Source: Cacajao melanocephalus
Taxonomy: Eukaryota > Chordata > Mammalia > Primates > Pitheciidae
DNA: 64,000 nucleotides
Assembly (NCBI GenBank): GCA_963573385.1
Contig: CAUYLG010026592.1
Span: 121,561-185,560, forward strand
Reading direction: 5' to 3'
Each line of letters opens with the position of its first letter. The stretch's first letter is position 1. A program made the translations under genes and the position numbers. Below, piece after piece: positions 48,021 through 63,960 of this stretch. The notes below the pieces were generated by a model. It made no database searches and was not told where the DNA came from. It worked only from the letters and a program-made list of their open reading frames with translations.

Positions 48021-48525
48021 AAGCTAACCAAGTGCCTGGCACATAGTAGTTTTTTGAGAGGCAATTTTCCTTTTGCCATTTCAAGGTCCCACTGGGACTT
48101 TATGTACTGGAGGCTTCACTTGTCCTGGTGGAGAGACAAATGTTTCACTTTTCAAGTCTCAAGGGCAATGAAATAGCTCAGTGCTGAAAGACAGGGGAGT
48201 GATCCACCCCTCCTACCTCAACAAAGGTGGTATTTCCTGAGACTAGAGGAAACAGACATGTGGCTGACTCTGTAAGAGCTAAGATCAAGCAGTGACCCCT
48301 GACAGCAAAACTTCTGATGAGCTGGAATAGAATGAAAGTCCTAGTGAGTGTAGGGCATGAATAGGGCTCCATGCACAGGAAATACAGGCTCATGTGGACT
48401 TGGTCAATAAGCATCTCAGTGGACAGATGGAAGACCAGAGGCCCTTCTCCAAGTCTTATGGATGATTCTGGAGAGGATTAAGAGCCCCCTAAGGAATGGC
48501 TGTTTCAGAAGGATACAGAAATGTG
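48021..48525. other. Unclassified unique sequence
   Basis: No gene, repeat family or long open frame recognised. Confidence 0.4.
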
Positions 48526-48529
48526 ATGT

Positions 48530-48967
<438 letters not shown>

Positions 48968-48981
48968 AGTCCTATGTTCTT

Positions 48982-49572
48982 AAAGGAAATCCTGAGGTCA
49001 GGATGTTTCACCTCTAAGGATTGGGCCTAGGCTGAAAGGCAGGCCTTAGATAAACATGAAATTTAACCCCAACAATACATTGCTCTCCACAGTCCACTGT
49101 AACCCACAGGCACTGATATTCCTTTAGGAAAGATTAGAAGAACCAAATACTCTCCCCCATCTGCTAGCATTGATATAATTAGAGCGGAGCAGTTGAGGTC
49201 GCACCAGGTCTCTCATGAGCTTCAGGAAATCCTACCCACAAAACTGGGAGAAGCAGGGCCCAAGTCAAGACTCTGAAGCAGACTAGCGAGTTCTTGAGCC
49301 AGCTGGAGAAGGATGAGAGCTCTGGCAGACACAGGGCTTTGTGTTCTGACATGCAGGCCTGGACCAGAGTGGTTGCCTCCCCCAGGGGACAACCAATCAA
49401 TTCCAGCCTGCCTTGGGCCAATCCGTGACTTTGCTCTCTAATCCCTTTGTTGTCCGTTCTTTTCATCTCAGTACCCACCCCATTCACCCTGCGCCCAGAG
49501 TGCTCATGCAGTGGTTCCTCTGGCTCCTGGAATGGTTCTTAGTCTTTTAGACCTCTTTAAGAATCTAGTAGG
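48982..49572. other. Unclassified unique sequence
   Basis: Contains a 102-codon minus frame (49487-49179) with no recognisable family. No exon boundaries support it. Confidence 0.4.
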
Positions 49573-50150
<578 letters not shown>

Positions 50151-50162
50151 AAAAGTCCTGCC

Positions 50163-50457
50163 TTATGCTCGTAATTCCAGTACTTTGAGAGGCCAAAGTG
50201 GGAGGATCATTTGAGGCCAGGAGTTCCAGACCAGTCTGGATAACATAGCAAGACCCTATCTCTACAGAGAAAATTTTTAAAAAGTAGCTGGACATGGTGG
50301 CAGGCACCTATAGTACTAGCTATTAAGGAGGCTGGAGCAGGAGGATCGCTTAAGCCCAGGGGTTCGAGGATATAGTGAGCTCTGATCGCAGCAGTGAACT
50401 CCAGCCTGGGTGACAGAAAAAGACCCTGTCTCTAAAAAACAACAAGAAAACAAAACA
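50163..50457 (+). mobile_element. Alu
   Basis: Older copy with AAAGTCCTGCC duplications on both sides (about 50152 and 50458). Confidence 0.9.
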
Positions 50458-50507
50458 AAGTCCTGCCCTAGAGTAAAATACTTGCGAGTGATTGGATGCA
50501 TTGCCTC

Positions 50508-50864
50508 TATATTAGTCTGTTTTCAGGCTGCTGATGAAGACGTACCAGAGACTCGGCAAAACATACCAGACTCTTACAAAAGAAAAGAGATTTACTGGAC
50601 TTACAGTTCCATGTGGCTGGGGAGGCCTCACAATCATGGTGGAAGGTGAAAGGCACATCTCACATGGTGGCAGGCAGGAGAAGAGAGTTTGTGCAAGGAA
50701 ACTCCCTTTTTTAGAACTGTCAGATCTCATGAGACTTATTTGCTATCAGGAGAACAGCAGGAGAAAGACCTGCCCCCATGATTCAATTACCTCCTACCGG
50801 ATCTCTCCCGCAACATGTGGGAATTCAAGACGAGATTGGGTGGGGACACAGCCAAACCATATCA
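50508..50864 (-). mobile_element. Solo MaLR LTR (THE1/MST type)
   Basis: Read on minus, it begins TGATATGGTTTGGCTGTGTC and ends near AACAGACTAATATA, the hallmark of THE1/MST LTRs. The flanks repeat GCCTC (50503-50507 and 50865-50869), the 5 bp duplication expected of this class. It is non-coding. Confidence 0.88.
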
Positions 50865-51133
50865 GCCTCTTCTTTCTGTTTTTCAGAAACACAGCTAAGT
50901 ACTAGCATGAGATAGAAGGCATCTGAAGCATCTGAGGATAAAGACAGGGCTCTGAGTTTGGGTTTGGGGGCTGAAATGGGCCTTTTGCCGCTGCTTGGTA
51001 GGAGGCAAGCAAATTCCAAAGATATTGCCCTTTGACCTTTTCTACCTAATCCCACAGTCTGACTAATGCTGTTTCAATTGCAGTATTTTACCCTGTGTTC
51101 ACGTTAGAATCGCTAATATTTAAAAAACACCAG

Positions 51134-51740
<607 letters not shown>

Positions 51741-51754
51741 ATGCAATGGCCCGC

Positions 51755-53245
51755 CTACTGAAATTATCATTTAATTAATAGGAGATGGAACCTGGGCATT
51801 AATTTTTAAAAAAATATAAGGAGTATTGAGATATAATTGATATAAAATAAGATACACATATTTAGATATACAGTGGGTGAATTCTGATATATATGTGAAA
51901 CTGATTAACATGCCCACATTTCCAAAAATGTTCCCCATGCCTTTTTGTAATCCACCCCATGCCACTCCATGTCCAGGCAACCACTGATCTGCTTTCTGTC
52001 ATATTAGTTCTAGAATTTTATATTAATGTAATCATATAATATATACCTTTTTCAGGGGTAAGTCCTAGCTTATTTTACAGTATCATTAATTTTTTTTTGA
52101 TATTTAAAATACAACTTTATTCTGATTCTAAACAAAAAGAAATGGGAATGACAGTAACAAACAAGATTTCACCACTGAATATTGTGATGTGACTGTAGCG
52201 GTCTCATATTTGAAACTCCAGGAATCAGCTGCGTTCCAAAACAGCTAAATGTGGAGGTCCAGACAATGAAGGCATTTTTTAAACTGCTGCATTCACTCTG
52301 AAGCCAACTGATGTCCTTCAGCACCCCACAGACGAAGCACACGTTCCACTTATCTAGGTAATAGTGAGGTGGCACATGCGCTGCACTGCTGATATCACAG
52401 GACAGCTGCCTGTAAAACTAGACTTCTTTCATCTACTCAAAAAAAAAAAAAAAAAAAAAAAAAAACAAGACCTATGATGCTGGGCTCCAGATTCATTCTC
52501 ACAGGTCATCATCCTCATCTGGGACAACAGTTGTCTGAGCAACCTCTAAGTCATGCTCATACTGCGCTGCCAAAGCTAGGTCCTTGACAGCCTCTGGTGG
52601 GGCAGGAGCAGGCATGGCAACAGATTCCAAATTAGGGTCTCCAATGAGCTTCCTAGCAAACCAGAGGAAGGGCTTTTCAAAGTTGTGGTTACTTTTGGCA
52701 GAAATGTCACAGTACTGAAGATTCTTCCTTCGGTGGAAGACAATGGATTTTGCCTTCACTTTCCTCCACTTTGTTGCCACACAAGACAATGGGGATGTTT
52801 TCACACACTCACACCAGATCTCTATGCCAGTTAGGCACATTCTTTAAGTAACTCTATGTTACATCAAACATTCTGATGGTGCACGGGGCTTGGATATAGT
52901 AGCCATCTCTCAGTCCACCAAATTTCTCCTGGCCGGCTGTGTCCCATACGTTAAACTTAATAGGTCCTCTGTTGGTGTGGAACACTAGGGGATGAACCTC
53001 AACACCCAAGGTGGCTACAAACTTCTTCTCAGATTCACCAGTCAAATGACGTTTCAACAAAGGTCGTTTTTCCAGTACCACCATTACCAACCAATACAGG
53101 TTTGAACTGGACCTGCGGCTCTCCCTGCATAGCATCGCAGCATTCCTTCCAGAAGCATCTCTGTGCCCGTCTGACTTATCATTAAATATTCATCCACATA
53201 GACACATTTATTGATAGTTGGCTCCTTTTTATTGTTGAATAGTTA
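51755..53245 (-). mobile_element. L1 3' UTR relic interrupted by the RAN pseudogene
   Basis: The plus text ATTGAGATATAATTGATAT, then CAGGCAACCACTGATCTGCTTTCTGTC and, after the RAN copy, CCTTTTTATTGTTGAATAG, follows the antisense order of an old L1 3' end. The two parts are contiguous once the pseudogene is removed. Confidence 0.65.
52090..53176 (-). pseudogene. RAN processed pseudogene
   Basis: A spliced, reverse-transcribed copy of the RAN GTPase mRNA, including the end of its 5' UTR, the whole coding region and the 3' UTR. Recognisable pieces are VKRHLTGE-like and [16 protein letters not shown] (minus ORF 53135-52854) and [13 protein letters not shown]...PDEDDDL (ORF 52840-52499). The frame is broken near the start codon, around the P-loop and again near the guanine-specificity NKxD region, so no functional GTPase can be made. 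It has an AATAAA signal, a terminal A-run (T run at 52090-52098 on plus) and flanking TATCATTAA target-site duplications (52081-52089 and 53177-53185). There are no introns. It sits within an antisense L1 3' region. Confidence 0.95.
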
Positions 53246-53961
<716 letters not shown>

Positions 53962-54056
53962 CTAATCTGTGTATTTTTTATGTCAGTAATTATACTTTTT
54001 ATCTCTCAAAGTTCACTTTGCAGACGTGTGTGTATACACACAATATTTTTGTATAC

Positions 54057-54092
54057 ATGCACGCATGCACACACACACACACACACACACCC
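54057..54092. repeat. (CA)n microsatellite
   Basis: GCACGCATG followed by about 11 CA units in LINE-like AT-rich sequence. Confidence 0.85.
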
Positions 54093-54518
54093 CTTCCATA
54101 TCTCTCTTTACCATGCCCAAGCTTTCTTCTACCTTCAAATTTAAACATCAAGTATATTTATAATACCTGTTTTAATAATCCTTGTATATTATTGTAGCAT
54201 CTGTGTTATTTCTGGGGTCTGTTTCTCTTCGTTCCTCTCCTCACCATTGGTTGTATTTTCCTGCTTTTTTGCTTGACTAATACTTTTTAAAAAATTAATA
54301 AACTTTATTTTTAGTGCATCTTCAGGTTCACAGCAAAATTGAGTGGAAATAATAGAGAATTCCTATATACCTGCTGTTTCCATAAACACACAGCCTCACC
54401 GGCATCCTGCACTAGTGTGGTACATTTACTAAAATCTGTGAAACAACATTGACACATCGTTTCACCCAATATCCATAGTTTACATGTTCACTCTTGGCTT
54501 TGTAATTTCTTTCTTTCT

Positions 54519-54827
54519 TTTCTTTTTTTTTTTTTTTTTTTTTGAGACTGGATCTCCCTCTGTTACCAAGGCCAGAACGCAGTGGTGAGATCTTGGCTCA
54601 TTGCAACCTTCACCTACTGGGTTCAATTGATTCTCATGCCTCAGCCTCTGGAATAGCTGGAATTACAGGCATGGGCCACTACGCCCAGCTAATTTTTTGT
54701 ATTTTTAGTGGAGTCGGGATTTCCCTATGTTGGCCAGACTGGTCTCAAACTCCTGGCCTCAAGTGATCTGCCTATTTCAGTCTCCCAAAGTGCTGGGATT
54801 GCAGAAGAGTGCCACTGCGCCTGGCCC
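54519..54827 (-). mobile_element. Alu inside L1
   Basis: Antisense copy with a T23 head. Confidence 0.94.
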
Positions 54828-55619
54828 AGCTTTGTAATTTCTATGAGTTTGGATAAATGTATCATGACATAAATCTGCCATTATTCTATCATATAGAATA
54901 GTTTCACTGCCCTAAAAGTCCTTTATGCTCTGCCTATTCATCCCTCCTTCTTCTCTAACCACTAGTAACCACTAATCTTTTTACTGTCTCCGTAATTTTA
55001 CCTTTGTCAGAATGCCATACAGTTCGTAGCCTTTTCAGACAGTCTTCTTTCACTTAATAGTGTGCATTTAAAGTTCCTCCATGTTTTTCCATGGCTTGAT
55101 AGCTCATTTCTTTTTAGCACTGAGTAATGTTCCATTGTCCGGATGTACCACAGTTTATTTATCCATTCACCTGTGAAGGACATCTTGGTTACTTCCAAGT
55201 TTTGGCATTTATGAATAAGGCTGCTATAAACATTCATGTGCAGGCTTTTCTGTGAAGATAAGTTTTCAGCTATTGAGCAAATGCCAAAGAGTGTGTCTGC
55301 TGGCCAGTATGGTAAGAGTATGTTTAGTTTTGTAAGAAACTGCCAAACTGTCTTCCAAGTGACGGTACCATTTTGCATTCTCACCAGCAATGAATGAGAG
55401 TTCCTGTTGTTGCACAGCCTTGCCAGTATTTGGTGTTGTCAGTGTTCTGGATTTGGCCATTCTAATAGGAATGTAATGGTATTTCACTGTTTTATTTGCA
55501 ATTCCCTGATGACTATGTTGGGTACCTTTTCATATGCTTACTTTCCCTCTGTATATCTTCTTTGGTGATGTCTGTTAAGGTATTTAGTTCATTTTTTAAT
55601 TGCATTGTTTGCTTTCTTA

Positions 55620-56011
<392 letters not shown>

Positions 56012-56159
56012 TTATCTTTTTATTCTCTTGTCATTGGCTTTTGCAGAGCATGATTTGAATTTTAATGAAGTCCCCCTTATGAATTCTTTCTTTCATAGAT
56101 TGTGCCTTTGATGTCATACTAAAAAGCCATTGCCTTACAAGATCACCCAGATTTTCTCT

Positions 56160-56473
56160 CCTTTTTTTTTTTTTTTTGTTGTTGTCTTTTTGAGGTGGAA
56201 TCTTGCTCTGTTGCCCAGGCTGGAGGGCAATGGCATGATCTCCACTCACTGACACCTCCGCCTCCCAGGTTCAAGTGATTCTCCTGCCTCAGCCTCACAA
56301 GTAACTGGGACTGCAGATGTGCACTATCACGCCCTGCTAATGTTTGTATTTTTAGTAGAGACAAGGTTTCACCACGTTGGCCAGGCTGGTCTCGAACTCC
56401 TGACCTCAGGTCATCCACCTGCCTTAGCCTCCCAAAGTGCTGGGATTTTATATGCGTGAGCCACTGCTCCTGG
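56160..56473 (-). mobile_element. Alu inside L1
   Basis: Full antisense copy with CCCAGATTTTCTCT duplications (56146-56159, 56474-56487). Confidence 0.96.
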
Positions 56474-56865
56474 CCCAGATTTTCTCTTACGTTATTTTTT
56501 AAATGTTTTGCATTTTACATTTAGGCCTATGATCCATTTTGAGTTAATTTTTGGAAAGTAGGTAAGGTCTCTATCTAGATTCTTTGTTTTTTTAATGTAG
56601 ATGTCTAGTTATTCCACCACCATTTGTTGAAAAGACTGTCTTTGCTCCACCGTATTGCTTTTGTTACCTTTGTCTAAGTTCAGTTGATGGTATTATATGT
56701 CTACTTCTAGGCTCTCTTTTGTTCCATAGATCTATTTGTCTATTCTTTTACAAATACCACACTGTCTTGATTACTGTAGGCTGATAGTCTTGAGGTTGGG
56801 TAGTGTCAGTACTCTGACTTCTTTCTTCTTTGTTCAATTTTGACTTGGTTATTCTGGGTCTTTTG

Positions 56866-57206
56866 CCTCTGCAAAATTCTCCTGCCTCAGCCTCCCGAGT
56901 AGCTGGGATTACAGGCATGCACCACCACATCTGGCTAATTTTTGTATTTTTAGAAAAGACAGGGATTTCACCATGTTGGTTAGGCTGGTCTTCAACTCCT
57001 GACCTCATGATCCTCAAGCCTTGGCCTCTCAAAGTGCTGGAATTACAGATGCGAGCCACTGCACCTGGACTTTTTTGTATTTTCTGGTAGAGATGGAGTT
57101 TCACTATGTTGGCCAGCCCGGTCTCAAACTCCTGACCTCAAGTGATCTGCCCACCTTGGCCTCCCAAAGTGCTAGGATTACAGGTGTAAACCACTATACC
57201 TGGCTG
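56866..57206 (-). mobile_element. Two partial antisense Alus inside L1
   Basis: 56866-57071 lacks the Alu 3' part. A half copy 57072-57206 follows, ending CACTATACCTGGC before a CTGACTTCTTTG that also occurs at about 56815. Confidence 0.88.
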
Positions 57207-58073
57207 ACTTCTTTGATATTTTTCATCAGAGGTTTGTAGTCTTCTTCATATAAGTCTTGTATATATTTTGTTAGATATATACCTAAGTGGCTTTTTTGGA
57301 TAAACAATTTACATTAAATTAATGTAAGTTGTACACTTAATTTGTACAACTTAATGGAAATAGTAATGCATCTTTAATTTCAAATTCTACTTGCTTATTG
57401 CTGATAAATAGGAAAGTGATAGACTTTTGTATATTAATCTTGTATCCTGCAACATTGCTATAATTGCTGATTAGTTCTAGGAATTTTTGTTGTTGCTGAT
57501 GATTCTTTTGGATTTTCCACATAGACAATCATGTCATCTGTAAACAAAGACAGTTTTATTTCTTTCTTCCAAATCTGTATGTTTTCATTTCATTTTCTTG
57601 TTTTATTGTTCTACCTAGGACTTCTAGTATGATGCTAAAACGCGGTGGTGAGAGGGGACATCCTTATCTTTTTCCTGAACTTAGTGGGAAAGCTTCAAGT
57701 TTCTCACCATTTGGTATGGTGTTGGTGGTAAGTTTTCATGGTAGATGTTCTTTATCAAGTTAAGGAGGTTGCCCTCTATTCCTAGTTTTCTGAGAGCTTT
57801 TTAAAAAATCATGAATAGGTATAGGATTTTGTCAAATGATTTTTCTGCATCTATTGATGTGATACTGTGATTTCTCTTCTCTAGCTCAATTCTAATCATG
57901 AACCAGCCTTCATACCTGGGCTAAATCCCACTTGGTCATGGCATATAATTCTTTTTTATACATTTGTTGGATTCAATTTGTTAATATTGTGTTGAGGATT
58001 TTTGCATCTAGGTTCATGAGGGAGTGGTATTAAGGTAATGCTGGCCTTATAGAATAAGTTAAGAAGTATTTCC

Positions 58074-58201
58074 GGCCGGGCGAGGTGGCTCACGCCTGTA
58101 ATCCTAGCACTTTGGGAGGCCAAGGTGGGTGGATCACCTGAGGTCGGGAGTTCAAGACCAGCCTGGCCATCATGGTGAAACCCCATCTTGAAAAGAAAAA
58201 A
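58074..58201 (+). mobile_element. Alu left monomer inside L1
   Basis: Monomer with AAGAAGTATTTCC duplications (58061-58073, 58202-58214). Confidence 0.94.
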
Positions 58202-58561
58202 AAGAAGTATTTCCTCTGCTTCCATTTTTTGAAGGAGTTTGTAGAGAATTAGAATAATTTATTTCTTAAACATTTGGTAGAATTCACTGGTGAAACTATT
58301 TGAGCTGGTGAATTCTGTTTTGAAGGTTACTATTTATTGATTCAATGTCTTTAATAAATATAGGCCTATTCAGATTGTGTTTCTTCTTATATGAATTTTG
58401 GAAGGTAATATCTTTCAAGGAATTGGCGGCCCCTTTTATCTAGGTTATCAAATTTGTGGGGATAGAGTTGTTCATAATGTTCTTTTATTCTCCTTTTGAT
58501 GTCCATGGAGTCTGTTGTGATGTTCCCTCTTTCATTTCTGATATTAGAAATTTGTATCTTC

Positions 58562-58652
58562 TTTTCTCTTCCCTCCCTCCCTTCCTTCCTTCCTTCCTTC
58601 CTCCCTCCTTCCCTCCCTTCCTCCCTCCCTCCGTCCTTCCTTCCTTCCTTCT
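58562..58652. repeat. (TTCC)n/(CCCT)n microsatellite
   Basis: About 90 pyrimidine bases (one G) made of TTCC and CCTCCC units, joined to the head of the next antisense Alu. Confidence 0.93.
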
Positions 58653-58944
58653 TTTTATTTTTCAGGGTCTCGTTCTGTTGCCCAGGCTGGAGTGCAGGGG
58701 TGTGATCTCCGCTAACTGAAACCTCTGCCTCCTGCTTTCAAGTGATTCTCCCACCTCAGCCTCCCTGGTAGCTGGGACTACAGGTGCAGGCCACCACGTC
58801 TGGCTAAATTTATTTTTTATTTTTGGTAAAGATGGTGTTTTACCATGTTACCCAGGTTGGTCTCAAACTCCTGGGCTCAAGTGATCCGTCCGTTTCAGCC
58901 TCCCAAAGTGCTGGGATTACAGACGTAAGTCACCACGCCCAGCC
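58653..58944 (-). mobile_element. Alu inside L1
   Basis: Full antisense copy ending CACCACGCCCAGCC. Confidence 0.94.
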
Positions 58945-59696
58945 TTCTTTTTTTCTTAGTTAGCCAGGTTAGAGGTTTATTGATTTTATTGATCTTTTCA
59001 GTGCTAGATTTTGGTTTCATTGATTTTCTCGGTTGATTTTCTGTTTTCAGTTTCACTAATTTCTGCTCTCATTGCTCTAATTTTTATTATTTTCCTTTGG
59101 CTTACTTTGTATTTAATTTGCTCTTCTTTTTCTAGTTTACTAAAGTGGAAGATTAGACTGATTTTAAATTTTTATTCTTTCTAACAATACCAAAAATTTC
59201 CCTCTAAATACTGCTTTCACTGCATCCCTCAAATTTTGATAAATTATATTTCATTTTTATTTAGTTCAAAATATTTTTTAAATTCTTTTGAGGTTTCTTT
59301 TTTGACTTGTGTGTTATTTAAAAGTGTGTTATTTAATTTCCAAGTATTTGGGAAATTTTCCAGGTACCATTCTGTTCATGTTTCTAGTTTAATTCCATTG
59401 TGGTCTGAATTTTCACACATTGTGTGATTTCTATTCTTTTAAATGTGTAGAGCTGTGTTTCATAACCCAGAATGTGCTTAATCTTGGTTAATGTTCCATG
59501 TAAGCTGAGAATAGTGTGTAACCCCCTGTTGTTGGATGAAGAAGTCTATAGATGTCAATCATATCCAGTTGATTGAAGTGTTGTTGAGTTCAACTACATC
59601 CTTATCGCTTTTCTGCTTGCTGGATCTGTCCATGGCTGATAGAGAGATGTTAAAGTCTCCAATTACAATAGTGGGTTCATCTACTTGTCCTCTAAC

Positions 59697-60080
<384 letters not shown>

Positions 60081-60120
60081 AAGACCATTGATGTTTAAAG
60101 TGATTACTGATGAAGTTTGA

Positions 60121-60656
<536 letters not shown>

Positions 60657-60665
60657 CTCCATCAC

Positions 60666-61422
60666 TTTTTTTTGAGACAGGATATCACTCTGTCACCCAG
60701 GTTGGAGTGCAGTGGTGTGATCATGGCTTACTGTAGCCTTGACTTCCAGGGCTCTAGCCTCCAGGCTCCCACCTTGGCCTCCTGAGTAGATGGGACTATA
60801 GGTGTGCACCACTGATGCAGGACAGGCATGCCCCAGAATTGGAGCTTAGCCCAGGAGGGTTCTTGGCTTCACCTAGGAAATAATTCAATGGGAGCCAATG
60901 GTCGTAAACAGCAACTTTTATTGAAGTTGCATTGTACAGCAGCAGCAGAGGTACTGCTCCTGTAGGGCAGGGCAGTGTCCAGAATAGCAGCTCAGAATAT
61001 ATTCACTCATATTTTTACCAACTTTTAATTATATGCAAATTAAGGGATGGTTTATGCAGAAATGTCTAGGATGAGCATGGTAACTTCTGAGTCATCAGGT
61101 CATTGCCATGGAAAGGGGTGGTAACTTCCAGTGTTGCCATAACAACAGTAAACTGACATGGCACACGTTGGCATGTCTTATGGAAAGTTGCTTCCATCCA
61201 GGGACCTGTGTTAGCTAGTCCTCAATTTGGTCTGGTGTCCAAGCCCCACCTCTGGAGTTGAGTTCATATCCTACCTCACCACCACACCGAGGTGTAATTT
61301 TTTTAATTTTTTTATTTTGTAGAGATGGGGGGGTCTCACTATGTTGCCCAGGCTGACCAGTGAGTCTCCACTTAGGCCTCCCGAAGTGCTGGGATTATAG
61401 GCGTGAGCCACTGCGCCTGACC
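60666..61422 (-). mobile_element. Alu split by a solo LTR
   Basis: The antisense Alu parts 60666-60810 and 61278-61422 join correctly at GCACCACCACAC once the LTR (60811-61277) is removed. Confidence 0.9.
60811..61277 (-). mobile_element. Solo LTR of a class I endogenous retrovirus, inside an Alu
   Basis: On minus it starts TGAGGTAGGATATG and ends CTGCATCA, with an AATAAA near its 3' end (plus TTTATT about 60918). It interrupts an antisense Alu between GTGCACCAC and CCACCACAC, giving a likely 4 bp CCAC duplication typical of ERV1. It resembles LTR1-type sequences in my memory, but the family name is uncertain. No internal retroviral genes are present. Confidence 0.7.
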
Positions 61423-61676
61423 TTTCCATTACTTTTGAATGACAATTTCATGGGGTACAGAATTCTAGGGTAGTGGGTTTTTTTTCTCTCAACACTGCAC
61501 ATTTTACTACACTTGCTTCTTGCTTGCATAGTTTCTGAGAAGTTGAGTGTAATTCTTATCTTTACCTCTCTATAGGTAAGGTGTTTTTTTCTGACTTCTC
61601 TTAAGATTTTTTCTTTATTTTTGATTTTCTGAAGTTTGAATATGTCTAGGTACAGTTTGAATATGTCTAGGTGTTA

Positions 61677-62063
<387 letters not shown>

Positions 62064-63257
62064 TCATTATTACCTCAACTATTGCTTCTGTTCCTTTCTC
62101 TCTTTTTTCACCTTATAATAGTCCCATTGCATGTAGGTTATACCTTTTATAGTTGGCCAACAATTATTTGATATTCTGTTCTTTACAATTTTTTTTTGGA
62201 CTTTTTCTCTTTGCTTTTCAGTTTTGGAAGTTTGTCTTGTCGTAAGTTCAAGCTCAGAGACTCTTTCTTCACCCATGTCCAGTCTACTAATGAGCCCATC
62301 AAAAGCATTCTTCATGTCTGTTACAGAGGTTTTGATCTCTAGCATTTCTTTTTGATCCTTAGAATTTCCATCTCTCTGCTTACATCATCCGTCTGTTTGT
62401 GCACATTGTCTACTTTTTCCATTGAAGTCCTTAGCATGTTAATCATAATTTTAAAAAATTTCTGTCCTGATAGTTCCAGGATTCTTGCCATATCTGATTC
62501 TGATTCTGACGATTGTTCAGTCTCTTCAAATTGTGTTTTTTGCTTTTTAGTATGCCATGTACTTTTTTGTGAAAGGTGGACGTAATGTACTGGGTAAAAG
62601 GAACTGCCATAAATAGGCCTTTAGTAATGTAGTATGGCGTGGGGGTGAGGAGTGTTCTATAATCCTATGATTAGGTCTTGGGCTTTTCATAGGGGAGCCT
62701 GTGCCCTTGGACTATGAACTTCACCAGTGCTTCTCTTGGTGGGGTTCCCTTAGGTGGATCAGGATGGCTAGAGGGGACTGGAATTGGGTATTTCCCTTCC
62801 CTCAGATAGGTTAGGCTCTGCTGATAAAACCACAACAGATCAGGCTCTGGTAAAATAGTTGCTCCTGAGGGCTGTCCTTGTGAAGAAAAGAATGTTCAGG
62901 CAGATTTCAAAATGGTTCCTTTTCCCCTCCCGTTAGCAGAAGAATGAGCACCTGTGAGGACCTGGCAGCGCTCCTGGAGGTAATAGTGTTTGGGGCCCCT
63001 ATGATTGGGTCCCCCTGGACTTCTTAACTCTCAAGAGTTGTCCACACTGAGCAATTTATCAGTTACAGTTTAGGTTTTCCTACCCTGCACCGTTTCCACA
63101 CTCTCCAATTATGGGGGCAGCAGTTCACCCTGTGACCTCACTGCTCTGACATGTCTAAGAGTTGTTGATATTTCCATTTGTTCAGCTTTTTAATTGTTGT
63201 TAGGATGGAGTGGTGACTTCTAAGGTCCTTTTGGCCAAACCAGAAATGAGAAGTCCT

Positions 63258-63567
63258 AATTTTTATTTTTTTTGAGTTGGGGTTTTGCTTTGTCATCCAC
63301 ACTGGAGTGCAGTGGTGTGATCTCAACTCATGCAACCTCCAACTCCTGGGCTCAAGTGCTCCTCCCATCTCAGCCTCCTGAATAGCTGGGACTACAGGCA
63401 CGTGCCACCACACCAGAGCCCCCAGCTAATTCTTTTTTTTTTTTTCCACTAGAGATGAGTCTCACTATGTTGCCCAGGCTGCTCTTGAACTTCTGGGCTC
63501 AAGCAATCCTCTTGCATTGGCCTCCTGAAGTGCTGAGATCACAAACATAAGCTACTGGACCTGGCCC
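63258..63567 (-). mobile_element. Alu inside L1
   Basis: Diverged antisense copy ending TACTGGACCTGGCCC. Confidence 0.92.
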
Positions 63568-63708
63568 CTTTCTAGTATTTTTAATTGACTGGCAGACATT
63601 TTGAATTTTATATTATTGAGAAGTGGAATTTTTTGACTCTTAAGTATTTTTTAGCTTTGTTCTAGCACATTCTGTTATTTAGAAAAAAATGTATTTTGTT
63701 AAATAAAA

Positions 63709-63960
63709 TGTATAGGAGACCAGTGTTTTGGACTAGCCTCCTACGCTAGGCACTAACAGACCAGGCCAAACCAGAATGGAGTCGCTCATGCTAGGTGCCA
63801 CATAATTAAACTGAACTCTGAAACTGGCCAGTCCACCCCCACCTTACTATCAAAAAAAAAAAAGCAAAAAACAAAACAAAACAGGAGATTTACAGCAACC
63901 AATCAAAAGGGGCCCAGTTTACCTGAGCTGGCATGAAAATGAAGTTCCCTCTGTTTTTTG
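63709..63960 (+). mobile_element. LTR-like repeat (family uncertain), running toward the right edge
   Basis: An abrupt change from AT-rich LINE sequence to TGTATAGGAGACCAG..., followed by text typical of ERV1 LTR U3 regions (GCCAAACCAGAATGGAGTC, CCAATCAAAAGGGGCCC). An A-rich insertion splits it at 63852-63884. Confidence 0.5.

Noticed and set aside
52499..53135. RAN frames as a functional GTPase gene
   Set aside because: The frame is broken in several places, there are no introns, and it has an A-tail and target-site duplications: a processed pseudogene.
55007..55487. Minus frames at 55.0-55.5 kb as genes
   Set aside because: Their text is that of an L1 ORF2 C-terminal region with broken frames.
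62079..62345. 88-codon minus frame as a gene
   Set aside because: Its coiled-coil text matches L1 ORF1 and it sits in a broken L1.
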